Shown: piece after piece, positions 7,671 to 14,994 of the stretch
How positions within the stretch are numbered: position 1 is the stretch's first letter
Layout of the letters: each line of letters opens with the position of its first letter
Assembly (NCBI GenBank): GCA_022571575.1
Contig: JACZXN010000002.1
Span: 1 to 23,897 of the forward strand
DNA from: Chloroflexota bacterium
Lineage (GTDB): Bacteria; Chloroflexota; Dehalococcoidia; UBA3495
DNA length: 23,897 bases
Direction of reading: 5' to 3'
The notes under the pieces: generated by a model
What the model saw: only the letters and a program-made list of their open reading frames with translations
Database searches by the model: none
Told to the model about the DNA's origin: nothing
Made by a program: the position numbers and the translations under genes

Positions 7671-8737
7671 CAGTCTTCCAGTTCCCAGATCAGAGGCAGG
7701 CTCTGGCCTTTCTTGGGCAGCACCACCGTGCCTCTACCGGTGGCGGTCTGCTCTCCCCGGCTGTTGGTCAGCCTGACGTCGCAGTCCACGTGGCCGTAGC
7801 CGCCTACCTCGCGGACGGCGGTGACGGTTCCCGTGGCGGTGATCACGTCACCGGGATAGTCCATCCCCCGGTGTTCCACATAGAACCGTTTGAACCAGCC
7901 TTCCTGGCCGGCGAACTTGATCATCAACTGCCCCAGGTACTGGTTCTTCAAAGACCCGTTCACCACCACGTTGGCCAGGCCCTGATGGACCTGGGCGAAG
8001 GGCAGGTCCCAATGGATGCGGGCGTAATTTCCGTTGGCGGCCGCCCACCGCACCAGATGGGTGGTGGTCAGCGGTCCTTTGACCACCGGCTCCAATTCCA
8101 GGCCCACGGACACATCTTCAAAATGCCTTTGGGCCCCTGTTTCATGGACGGCCCGGGGAACGGTGTGGTCTGACGCCGGCGGGGAGATCACCACCGCCTC
8201 CAGGCCTTTTCCGGCATCGGCAGCCGCATTGATCTCGTCGCCGGTTGGCCGGCCCCGGTGGATGCTCACCCGGTCGGCCACGCTGATGGCGTCCCCATGC
8301 TGATTGGTCTGGGTCTCCCGGCGGACCACGAAGACCAACGGGCCAGACCGGCCCTGCTTCTCGAAGATGTCCACGATGCGGAATTGGCGGGTGACCCAAT
8401 CCCCAACGTAGGCCGGGCGTAGAAATTGCCAGTCGCTGCCGCCGTTCAACCCGTAGCTGTTGAAGGGCAGCGGCACATCGAAGTGGGACTCCTGCCCGGC
8501 GCCGAAATAGCCGATGGACGGAGCGATGTCTTTCCAGGTCGCCAGGGGCGGACAGAGCAGCCCTTTGAACCGGCTGGCTTGGGCCTGGACCGGGTCGATG
8601 TAAAGGGGGTTGGGGTCCTCAGTGGCATCGGCCAGGTCGTAGGCCATCTCGTCGCTGAGTGGGAACCGGTTCTTCTCAGGCGCGGTCTCTCTGCCGATCA
8701 GAGCGCGGACCTCCGGGGTTATCAATGTATCTGCCAT
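7670..8737 (-). CDS. MaoC-type acyl-CoA hydratase/dehydratase with two hotdog domains
   Basis: About 355 residues in two hotdog halves. The N-terminal half (to about 165) resembles the MaoC_dehydrat_N domain (DLADATEDPNPLYIDP, residues 35-49). The C-terminal half has ANGNYARIHWD (234-244), where N237 and H242 occupy the spacing of the Asp/His dyad of R-specific enoyl-CoA hydratases. Asn in the first position is what I recall from mesaconyl-C4-CoA-hydratase/HTD2-like members. The expected reaction is addition or removal of water on a short acyl-CoA. ATG 8737 has GGGAG 9 nt upstream; the longer frame adds residues without family likeness. First gene of an operon with two CoA-transferases, which suggests a shared CoA-ester pathway. 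Two perfect TGATTGCCAA repeats lie 18-40 bp upstream. Confidence 0.85.
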   Translation of the reverse strand: MADTLITPEVRALIGRETAPEKNRFPLSDEMAYDLADATEDPNPLYIDPVQAQASRFKGLLCPPLATWKDIAPSIGYFGAGQESHFDVPLPFNSYGLNGGSDWQFLRPAYVGDWVTRQFRIVDIFEKQGRSGPLVFVVRRETQTNQHGDAISVADRVSIHRGRPTGDEINAAADAGKGLEAVVISPPASDHTVPRAVHETGAQRHFEDVSVGLELEPVVKGPLTTTHLVRWAAANGNYARIHWDLPFAQVHQGLANVVVNGSLKNQYLGQLMIKFAGQEGWFKRFYVEHRGMDYPGDVITATGTVTAVREVGGYGHVDCDVRLTNSRGEQTATGRGTVVLPKKGQSLPLIWELED

Positions 8738-8754
8738 GCAACGTGCTCCCGGTG

Positions 8755-8792
8755 TGATTGCCAAAGATGATTGCCAATTAGGCCGTTTGCCA
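8755..8792. repeat. Direct repeats upstream of the hydratase/CoA-transferase operon
   Basis: TGATTGCCAA occurs at 8755-8764 and 8768-8777 (13-bp period). A third core TTGCCA lies at 8787-8792. They sit just before the hydratase start in the divergent gap shared with the DinB-fold gene, a plausible place for a regulator to bind. No consensus promoter is evident around them. Confidence 0.4.
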
Positions 8793-8930
8793 GATAGCGG
8801 CAGGCGTGCGCCGAATGCAGTTTAGCATACCCCGGATGCGGCGCCCGCCGGGGCATCGGGTGTATCATGTGGGCCTGCGGGAACACCTGCCGGGCCTGAA
8901 ATTCCCGGTTGGCCGATTGGAGAAGAATGG

Positions 8931-9440
8931 ATGACTCTGAACGAGTTTATCGAAGACGCCTTTAACACGGAGCAGCAGTATCTGATGGACGCCCTGGGGG
9001 ACCTGACCCCAGAAGAATTGATGTGGCGCGCCGGCCCGGAGGCAAACCCCATCGGCTGGATCCTATGGCACATGACCAGGGTGGAAGACATGTGGTTCCA
9101 GTTCTTCATTCAGCGGCAGACGGAGATATGGGAACGGGACGGCTGGAACGAGAAATTCGGTCTGCCCACCAGGGACAATGGCTTCGACCACACACCGGAA
9201 CAGGTGGCCAACTTCCCGGCCTATGACCTGTCCGAGATGCTGAAGTACGGGGAAGCGGTGCGGTCTGGCACGTTGAGCTACCTGAGAACCGTCACCGCGG
9301 AGCAGATGGACGAGGTCCCGCGGGAGGCCCGGCCGGAGATGTCGGTGGGTAGGATATTCAGGCAGGTTGTCGGCGAGGTCTACCAGCATCAGGGCCACAT
9401 CGCCTACCTGAAGGGGCTGGCCCGGGCCGGAAAGTCATAA
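8931..9440 (+). CDS. DinB-fold (DinB/YfiT-like) putative metal-dependent protein
   Basis: 169 residues, the usual length for the DinB/YfiT four-helix-bundle family, whose members bind a divalent metal through three His and include thiol-dependent S-transferases. The first conserved His lies in the helix PIGWILWHMTRVEDMW (H47). Near the end, YQHQGHIAYLKGL supplies H153 and H156. GGAGAAG lies close upstream of the ATG at 8931. It is divergent from the hydratase operon, and a terminator overlaps its stop codon, so it forms its own transcription unit. DNA-damage induction, the source of the family name, cannot be assumed here. Confidence 0.85.
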   Translation: MTLNEFIEDAFNTEQQYLMDALGDLTPEELMWRAGPEANPIGWILWHMTRVEDMWFQFFIQRQTEIWERDGWNEKFGLPTRDNGFDHTPEQVANFPAYDLSEMLKYGEAVRSGTLSYLRTVTAEQMDEVPREARPEMSVGRIFRQVVGEVYQHQGHIAYLKGLARAGKS

Positions 9441-9458
9441 CGGGGCCCCCCGTTTCTT
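9439..9458 (+). terminator. Terminator hairpin overlapping the stop of the DinB-fold gene
   Basis: AACGGGG at 9439-9445 and CCCCGTT at 9448-9454 are perfect inverted copies (effective stem 6 bp with a 4-nt loop), followed by TCTT. The first two bases belong to the TAA stop codon. Confidence 0.55.
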
Positions 9459-9619
9459 AGGAGTTTTCTGATCCGGCGGGTTCCAATCCAATGGCCGGGC
9501 AGGGTTCCTTGACATGGGAAACCCCTGCGCGTAGCTTGATAATCCAGGTACCGGGGGCCCGAGATTAATTTGCCCCACGGTCGATCTCCGAACCACACCC
9601 TTGGCGCTAGAATAGCGAT

Positions 9620-10642
9620 TTGAAAACAGCGGCCGGCATCTTCCGACGTTTCTTTCTCCAGCCAAAACTCAGGCTTGTTCTGGGCTTGACGGTCGGCGCA
9701 GCCATCGGTTTCGCCATGGTCCGGGATGTCGAGTGGGGATCCCTCTCCACGACCTTCCGCGATTTTCCCATTGGTTACGCACTGCTTTCCCTGGCGGTGT
9801 TCTCCGTGGCCACCGCCCTGCGCGCCTACCGCTGGCAGGTGTTGTTCATCGGCGACAAGGTTTCGTGGCGCCGTCTTCTGTTGGTGCAGAACGTGGGCAT
9901 CGGCCTGAACAGCGTCTCCCCCTTACGAATCATCAGCGAGGCCACCCAATTCCTCATGCTCACCCTGCGTTACCGGGTGCGCGGTGAAGTGGTGGCGGCG
10001 ACTCTCGGAGTGCAGCGGGTCTTGGATTTCGTTATCGCGGCCATCTTGCTGGGCGTGGGACTGATGGTCCTGCCCAGTCTGCAGGGCTTCGCCCCCTACG
10101 TCATCGGCGCCGCCCTGGTGGCGGTGGTCAGCGTGCTGGCGATCCCTGCGGTGATCTGGATCGGGTCCCGGCCCGGCCTGACCCACCTGCAATTGCTGGC
10201 ATCGACTTCTTCGTCGCTCCGGGGGCTGGTCCGGGCGTGGGTGAGACTTGCCTGGTCGTTCCTCCTGACACTGGGATATTGGATCTTGCTGGGGCTTTCA
10301 GCCTGGGTCTTGGCCCATGGGATGGATATCGACATATCCCTGTTGGTGGCCACGCTGCTGGTGATTGGCACCCTCACCTTCGTAGCTCTCGTCCCGTCTC
10401 TGCCCGCCTCCGTGGGCACCTTCGAGTTTGCGGTCTTCTACCTGCTCACCACCATCGGCGTGGGGGACGGCGAGGCGCTGGGATTCGCTCTGGTGATCCA
10501 TGCGATCCTATTCATGCCACCGATCCTGATCGCCATGATGGTCTTCGCAACCTGGGCCATCACGGGCCGTAGAAAGCCGGCGTCCGTCACTCCCGACCCT
10601 CTGACCGTCGACCATCTGCCGGCTCAACCGCCCCTGGACTGA
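9620..10642 (+). CDS. Polytopic membrane protein, LPG synthase transmembrane/YbhN (UPF0104) family
   Basis: 340 residues with about eight hydrophobic segments, near residues 18-35, 50-69, 134-152, 158-181, 213-232, 239-259, 268-282 and 287-314. The family signature appears as VGIGLNSVSPLRIISEATQ (92-110) and as VPSLPASVGTFEFAVFYLL (258-276). These match the N-terminal membrane part of lysylphosphatidylglycerol synthases (flippase domain). No C-terminal aminoacyl-transfer domain is present, so lipid aminoacylation should not be assumed; a lipid flippase or transporter role is inferred. The start is TTG 9620, with a stop just upstream in frame and no clear ribosome site. The next ATG (9716) would lose the first membrane segment. 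A TTGACA at 9509-9514 is a possible -35. Confidence 0.8.
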   Translation: MKTAAGIFRRFFLQPKLRLVLGLTVGAAIGFAMVRDVEWGSLSTTFRDFPIGYALLSLAVFSVATALRAYRWQVLFIGDKVSWRRLLLVQNVGIGLNSVSPLRIISEATQFLMLTLRYRVRGEVVAATLGVQRVLDFVIAAILLGVGLMVLPSLQGFAPYVIGAALVAVVSVLAIPAVIWIGSRPGLTHLQLLASTSSSLRGLVRAWVRLAWSFLLTLGYWILLGLSAWVLAHGMDIDISLLVATLLVIGTLTFVALVPSLPASVGTFEFAVFYLLTTIGVGDGEALGFALVIHAILFMPPILIAMMVFATWAITGRRKPASVTPDPLTVDHLPAQPPLD

Positions 10643-10726
10643 ACCCCTTCCCCGGTTCATCTTCAACACACCACGTACGGCCCATTTTCACCGTACCGCG
10701 CATCAGCCCCTTCGAGGACCGGCCAC

Positions 10727-10750
10727 AACACCCGCTTATAATCGGGTGTT
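10727..10750 (+). promoter_or_regulatory. Inverted repeat enclosing a TATAAT element upstream of the lipoprotein gene
   Basis: AACACCCG (10727-10734) and CGGGTGTT (10743-10750) are perfect inverted copies. The 8-nt loop CTTATAAT contains a consensus -10 (10737-10742). The expected start of transcription is near 10749, about 90 nt before the ATG. The -35 region is poor, so the promoter may need an activator, or the hairpin may simply end the upstream transcript. Confidence 0.45.
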
Positions 10751-10838
10751 AGTCCCGTTGGATTTACGCGGGAATACCAATCAGCTTCCGGGCCCTCCAT
10801 GGCCCAGGGCGGATGTGCCAGACCGGGATGGTGGGACC

Positions 10839-12557
10839 ATGGAGCTATTCTCAGCAAAACGGCTATTGATAATCGGAGCGGCCCTGTTGGTCATGGGCTG
10901 CTCGGCTTCAGGTGTTGCTCCTTCTCCCGGAGCACCCAACACCGATGGCAAGACCGATGGAGTGCCTGTGCCGGCCCCCACCGCAGTGGTCGCCCCCGCT
11001 CCCTCTGGGTCTTCCGGCGGCGCGCTCACGGTAGCCGCCGCGGCTGTGATTCCCCACCGGGACGTCCATCAGGAGGTCCAGGAGACCCTGACGGCGCTGG
11101 GGCCCGGATTAGCCTACAGCCGGTTGTTGCGGCTCCGCTCCGGACAGGGGTCCAACCAGCCCAACCTGCTGTTGGAGTGCGATCTTTGCCAGAGTTGGGA
11201 ACTGACCGACGACCTGGCCTACGTGTTCAAACTGCGGCCCGGCGTTCTCTGGCAGAACATAGCGCCGGTCAACGGCAGAGCACTCACGGCCCAGGACATA
11301 GTGTTCAGCTTCAACCGTCTCAAGACCCCCGGCTGGCCCAACGCCCCGCTGCTGGCCTCGATAGGGGATTCCGTGGCCCTGGACGACCTGACCCTGCGGG
11401 TTGAACTCTCTCTTGAAGACGCCGACGCCCTCCTCGCCCTGGCCGACGGACATGCCAAGATAGTGGCCCCGGAAGTGGTGGCCATGTACGGCGACTTGAA
11501 GGACAGTCCGGTCATCGGCACCGGGCCCTGGGTCTGGCAGGAGACCGGGCCGCAAGGCTCCGGCCCGGATCAAGGGATGGAATTCCTGCGGAACCCCAAC
11601 TACTTCGAAGACGGCCTGCCCTTCCTCGACCAGTTGAACGTCGTCGTCATGCGTGCCGCCCTTTTCTCCAACCCAGCCGGACCGGCCGAGCCGGACCGAG
11701 TGGCGGCTTTTCAGGCGGGTCTGATCGACGTTCTTTCCGTCGGTCCGGGTGAATGGGATATCGTCCAGAGAGGCGACGCCCGATTCCAATCGGTCGTCTC
11801 CCGCAGGTCAGGCGCCGGCGTGGTGCTGGCCATGAACTCCCAAACGCCAAGCCTGAGCGAGACCGCCGTGCGGCAGGCGGTGTTCCAGGCCATCGACCCC
11901 TGGGACTACCTGGCCACCGTCTGGTCCGGCCAGGGGTTCACCAGCGTGGGCATCCCGGTCCGGGAATCCGGTTGGCTGCTGGACCGGGCGGAGATGCGCC
12001 AGAACTACTTCGCCGACCCCGAAAAAGCCCGCCGGTTGCTGCTCGACTCCGGCCAGAGGCTGCCCATCGACATCGAGGTCACGGTGCGCATCGAACGGAC
12101 CGGCGGCGAGAACCTGGCCTTGGAGCAAAGGCTGATCGCCGACCTGACCGCGGTGGGATTCAACCCGGAGCTGCGGCGTATGAACCCGGTGCAGTTCAAC
12201 GACCTGGTCATGGGCCCGGCCCGGGAATTCCAATTGGCGGTGGGGGCGGCGCCGCCGACCTCAACCACCAACACCTACCTGTTCGGGCTGTTGCATAGCC
12301 AGGGGCAGTGGAACTTGGCCGGGCATGACGATACGCGGTTGGACTCGATGATCGAAGCACAGGCGGCCGAATTCGACGACCGGATACGGCGGGAGCAGTT
12401 GGTGGAGATTCAACGCCGGGTGTTGGACCAGGCCTACCTGTTCAGCCCGGTGACCTCCGCCTCCCGGTGGGTGTTCAACAGCGCTCTGAGGGGGTTCGAG
12501 CCCAACACGGCCCTCTCCGAATACAACTTCTGGTCGAGGACCTGGCTGGACCGATAG
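10839..12557 (+). CDS. ABC transporter substrate-binding lipoprotein (SBP family 5, peptide/nickel type)
   Basis: Extracytoplasmic solute-binding protein for oligopeptides, nickel or similar ligands. MELFSAKRLLIIGAALLVMGC is a lipoprotein signal with the acylated Cys at residue 21, followed by a Ser/Pro/Ala-rich linker. Family 5 landmarks follow: a YSRLLRL segment, WELTDDLAYVFKLRPGVLWQN, LTAQDIVFSFNRLK, VIGTGPWVWQE, FLRNPNYFEDGLPFLDQL and VRQAVFQAIDPWDYLATVW. The length of 572 residues fits. ATG 10839 is chosen because it opens the lipoprotein signal; the frame upstream is open but not signal-like. No permease or ATPase gene lies nearby, so it is an orphan that must work with a transporter encoded elsewhere. 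It converges on the suf-side sufU-like gene, with only 24 bp between their stops. Confidence 0.9.
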   Translation: MELFSAKRLLIIGAALLVMGCSASGVAPSPGAPNTDGKTDGVPVPAPTAVVAPAPSGSSGGALTVAAAAVIPHRDVHQEVQETLTALGPGLAYSRLLRLRSGQGSNQPNLLLECDLCQSWELTDDLAYVFKLRPGVLWQNIAPVNGRALTAQDIVFSFNRLKTPGWPNAPLLASIGDSVALDDLTLRVELSLEDADALLALADGHAKIVAPEVVAMYGDLKDSPVIGTGPWVWQETGPQGSGPDQGMEFLRNPNYFEDGLPFLDQLNVVVMRAALFSNPAGPAEPDRVAAFQAGLIDVLSVGPGEWDIVQRGDARFQSVVSRRSGAGVVLAMNSQTPSLSETAVRQAVFQAIDPWDYLATVWSGQGFTSVGIPVRESGWLLDRAEMRQNYFADPEKARRLLLDSGQRLPIDIEVTVRIERTGGENLALEQRLIADLTAVGFNPELRRMNPVQFNDLVMGPAREFQLAVGAAPPTSTTNTYLFGLLHSQGQWNLAGHDDTRLDSMIEAQAAEFDDRIRREQLVEIQRRVLDQAYLFSPVTSASRWVFNSALRGFEPNTALSEYNFWSRTWLDR

Positions 12558-12581
12558 TGGGTGCTGGCTGGCGAGTCTTGG

Positions 12582-13040
12582 CTAAGGAGTTTTGGCCCGG
12601 TAGGCTTTGATGCCCTCTTCCAGGGCGGTCAGCGGCAGCAGGGCGCACTTGATCCGCACCGGGTATTTGCGCACCACCTGAAGGGCCAGCAGGTCGCCAA
12701 GTCCCTCCACATCCTCTCCGGCCCCGGACCTCATCGAGACCCGGAATCGCTCCCCCAACTCCGCCACTTCGCCCAGAGACTTGCCCAGCAGCAGGCCGGA
12801 CAGCATGGAGGTGGCGGCCTGGATTATGGAGCAACCCTCGGAGCGGGCGCTCACGCCGCAGACCCTGTCCTGGCCGTCCAACTTAAGTTGCAGGATGGCC
12901 CGGTCGCCGCAGAAGGGGTTGAACTCTTCAGCCTCCACATCCGCATCGTCAAGGGGCGCACGGTTGCGGGGGTTGCGGTAGTGGTCCATGACCAATTCGC
13001 CGTAAAGGCCGTCCAAAGGGACGTCGGGCTGTTGTGGCAT
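12582..13040 (-). CDS. SufU/IscU-like protein, divergent second copy
   Basis: 152 residues of the NifU-N/SufU fold. The zinc/sulfur ligands are all present: C44 and D46 in FNPFCGD, C70 in SEGCSIIQAATSM, and C132 in PVRIKCALLP. Compared with the neighbouring canonical SufU, the Trp after the last Cys motif (LAW in the canonical copy) is lost (LLPL here). The GTGCAISRASASMM segment has become SEGCSIIQAATSML, and the internal region is altered. SufU accepts persulfide sulfur from SufS. This copy may be a second sulfur carrier or have another partner. It lies 254 bp beyond the canonical sufU on the same strand, probably outside the main transcript. No good ribosome site is visible before ATG 13040. 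Confidence 0.83.
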   Translation of the reverse strand: MPQQPDVPLDGLYGELVMDHYRNPRNRAPLDDADVEAEEFNPFCGDRAILQLKLDGQDRVCGVSARSEGCSIIQAATSMLSGLLLGKSLGEVAELGERFRVSMRSGAGEDVEGLGDLLALQVVRKYPVRIKCALLPLTALEEGIKAYRAKTP

Positions 13041-13122
13041 TTACTGATCGGCCGTTGGAAAGAATCGTGTCTAGTCATAGACCCAGATGGACCTGACGCT
13101 CGACGCAACGCCCCCATCCTAA

Positions 13123-13146
13123 CCTTCCCCCTTGCGAGGGGGAAGG
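13123..13146. repeat. REP-like palindrome between the two sufU genes
   Basis: CCTTCCCCCT (13123-13132) and AGGGGGAAGG (13137-13146) form a perfect 10-bp stem around the tetraloop TGCG. No T-run follows on either strand. The form is that of a dispersed intergenic palindrome. This is the only copy in the window, so its repeat status is unproven. Confidence 0.5.
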
Positions 13147-13265
13147 GACTTTAGCCATTCATCAGCTTCGACTAGATGTTGTACTAGCGTAGCATAAGCC
13201 GTCAGAAGGACAACGTTGCGTGGAAGGCGGAAGGGGCACGAACAAAACAAACAACCACTGGATAG

Positions 13266-13303
13266 AGAAAACCGATGAAACCGCGGCTGCGCCGCTATTC
13301 GGT
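13266..13303 (-). terminator. Possible terminator at the end of the sufBCDSU operon
   Basis: On the minus strand, GCGGC GCA GCCGC forms a tight inner hairpin. It is enclosed by ACCGA and TCGGT and followed by TTTTC. It overlaps the sufU stop codon and would separate the canonical operon from the divergent sufU-like gene. The outer stem is interrupted by unpaired bases, so confidence is limited. Confidence 0.4.
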
Positions 13304-13744
13304 GGTTACTTCGTTGGCTTCGCCGGCCAGGGCGGCCTTCATGGTGTGCCAGGCCAAGACAGCGCACTTGATGCGCGTGGGGTACTCGTTGATGCCGGAG
13401 AGCGTTTCCAGGTCGCCCAGGGTATCGTAGTCCAATTCGCCGCCGGGCTGGGTGACCATGTGATGGAAGGCGTCGAAGATCTCCTGGGCCCGCTCAACAC
13501 TCTGTCCCTTGATGCTCTGGGTCATCATGGAAGCCGAGGCCCGGGAGATGGCGCAGCCGGTGCCCTGGAATCCGACATCGTCGATGACCCCGTCGACAAC
13601 CTTGAGATAGAGGGTGATCTGGTCGCCGCAAAGGGGATTGAACCCCTCGGAGGTCTGGTTCGCTTCCTCGACCTTCCGGAAATTCCGGGGCTTGCTGTTG
13701 TGCTCCAGGAGTATCTCCTGGTAGAGGTCGCTAAGTCCTGACAT
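13295..13744 (-). CDS. sufU: SufU, zinc-dependent sulfurtransferase for Fe-S cluster assembly
   Basis: 149 residues, the usual SufU size. It takes persulfide sulfur from the cysteine desulfurase SufS and passes it to the SufBCD scaffold. The zinc ligands are visible: C39 and D41 in FNPLCGD, C64 in GTGCAISRASASMM, and C127 in TRIKCAVLAW. The 18-21-residue insertion between the second and third Cys that distinguishes SufU from IscU appears to be present (63 residues between C64 and C127). Its ATG overlaps the sufS stop by one base (TAATG), so sufS and sufU are probably translationally coupled in near-equal amounts, as expected of partners. Confidence 0.95.
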   Translation of the reverse strand: MSGLSDLYQEILLEHNSKPRNFRKVEEANQTSEGFNPLCGDQITLYLKVVDGVIDDVGFQGTGCAISRASASMMTQSIKGQSVERAQEIFDAFHHMVTQPGGELDYDTLGDLETLSGINEYPTRIKCAVLAWHTMKAALAGEANEVTTE

Positions 13745-14994
13745 TAACTGAAGACCTCGAGTACCCGGTCGATGCCCTTGACCAGGGCGTCGATATCCTC
13801 TTTGGTGTTGTAGAAAGCCAGAGAGGCCCGGGCGGTGGCGGGTATCTGGAAGCGTTGCATCACCGGTTGGGCGCAGTGGTGCCCGGTGCGGATCGCGATG
13901 CCCTGTTCGTCCAGGATGGTCCCGATGTCGTGGGGGTGTGCCGCCTCCATGATGAAGGACAGAATGCCGGTCTTGTGAGGAGCCGTGCCGATCAGTTTTA
14001 ATCCAGCGATGGACGACAGGGCCTGGGTGCCATACCGGAGCAATTCTTCTTCGTGAGCGGTGATCTGGTCGAAGCCCAGGTTGTTCACGTAGTCCACGGC
14101 CGCGCCAAGGGCGATGGCGCCGGCGATGTCGGGGGTGCCGGCCTCGAACTTGTAGGGAAGGTCGTTGTAGATGGTTTTCTCGAAGGTGACCGACTTGATC
14201 ATGTCGCCTCCGCCCATGAAGGGCGGCATGGCCTCCAAGTACTCCTCTTTCCCGTAGAGTATCCCGATGCCCGTGGGGCCAAACAACTTGTGTCCCGAGA
14301 ACACGTAGAAATCGCAGTCCAGTTCCTGCATGTCAACGGGCATGTGGGGTACGGCCTGGGCGCCGTCCAGCAGCACCGGAACGCCGTGGGCGTGGGCCAT
14401 CCGGACGATCTGGGCCGCCGGTAGAATCGTGCCCAGGGCATTGGATACGTGGGTGATGGCGACCAGCTTGGTGCGGGGACCGAGCATCTTCTCGTACTCG
14501 TCCATGAGCAGTTCGCCGGTGTCGTCGATGGGCACCACGCGCAGGTTGGCGCCCTTCTCCTCGCAGACCATCTGCCAGGGGACGATGTTGGAGTGGTGCT
14601 CCATGTTGGAGACAATGATGTCGTCGCCGGGACCCACGTGCTGTCTGGCGTAGGAGTGGGCCACCAGATTGATGCCCTCGGTGGTGTTCCTGGTGAAGAT
14701 GATCTCCCGGTCTTCACCGGCGTTGATGAACCGCCGTATCTTGGTCCGGGCGGCCTCGTAGTCCTCGGTGGCCTGTTGGCTCAGGGTATGGACGCCCCGG
14801 TGCACGTTGGAATTCTCGGTGGTGTAGTAGCGCACGATGGCGTCGATCACCGACTGGGGTTTCTGCGACGTGGCCCCGTTGTCCAAGTAGACCAGCGGAT
14901 GGCCATTCACTTGCTGCTTCAATATCGGGAAATCGTCACGGACCTTATAGACGTCGAACGGCGCCGCCGTGGTGGCCCGGTCTCCCGTGGTCAT
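13744..14994 (-). CDS. sufS: SufS group II cysteine desulfurase
   Basis: PLP enzyme that releases sulfur from cysteine as a protein-bound persulfide. 416 residues. The internal-aldimine lysine is K236 in VFSGHKLFGPTG. The persulfide-carrying nucleophile is C374 in IRTGHHCAQPVMQRF, typical of SufS/group II rather than IscS. The usual N-terminal LVYLDNGATSQKP and NSNVHRGVH motifs are intact. Its ATG overlaps the sufD stop by four bases (ATGA), and its stop overlaps the sufU start. Confidence 0.96.
   Translation of the reverse strand: MTTGDRATTAAPFDVYKVRDDFPILKQQVNGHPLVYLDNGATSQKPQSVIDAIVRYYTTENSNVHRGVHTLSQQATEDYEAARTKIRRFINAGEDREIIFTRNTTEGINLVAHSYARQHVGPGDDIIVSNMEHHSNIVPWQMVCEEKGANLRVVPIDDTGELLMDEYEKMLGPRTKLVAITHVSNALGTILPAAQIVRMAHAHGVPVLLDGAQAVPHMPVDMQELDCDFYVFSGHKLFGPTGIGILYGKEEYLEAMPPFMGGGDMIKSVTFEKTIYNDLPYKFEAGTPDIAGAIALGAAVDYVNNLGFDQITAHEEELLRYGTQALSSIAGLKLIGTAPHKTGILSFIMEAAHPHDIGTILDEQGIAIRTGHHCAQPVMQRFQIPATARASLAFYNTKEDIDALVKGIDRVLEVFS

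Noticed and set aside
6462..7799. 445-codon plus-strand frame across the CoA-transferase gene
   Set aside because: Antisense shadow of the CoA-transferase and the end of the hydratase gene; no recognisable domain.
13119..13367. 82-codon minus-strand frame across the gap between the two sufU genes
   Set aside because: It runs through the REP-like palindrome and into sufU in another frame; no homology that I recognise and no ribosome site.
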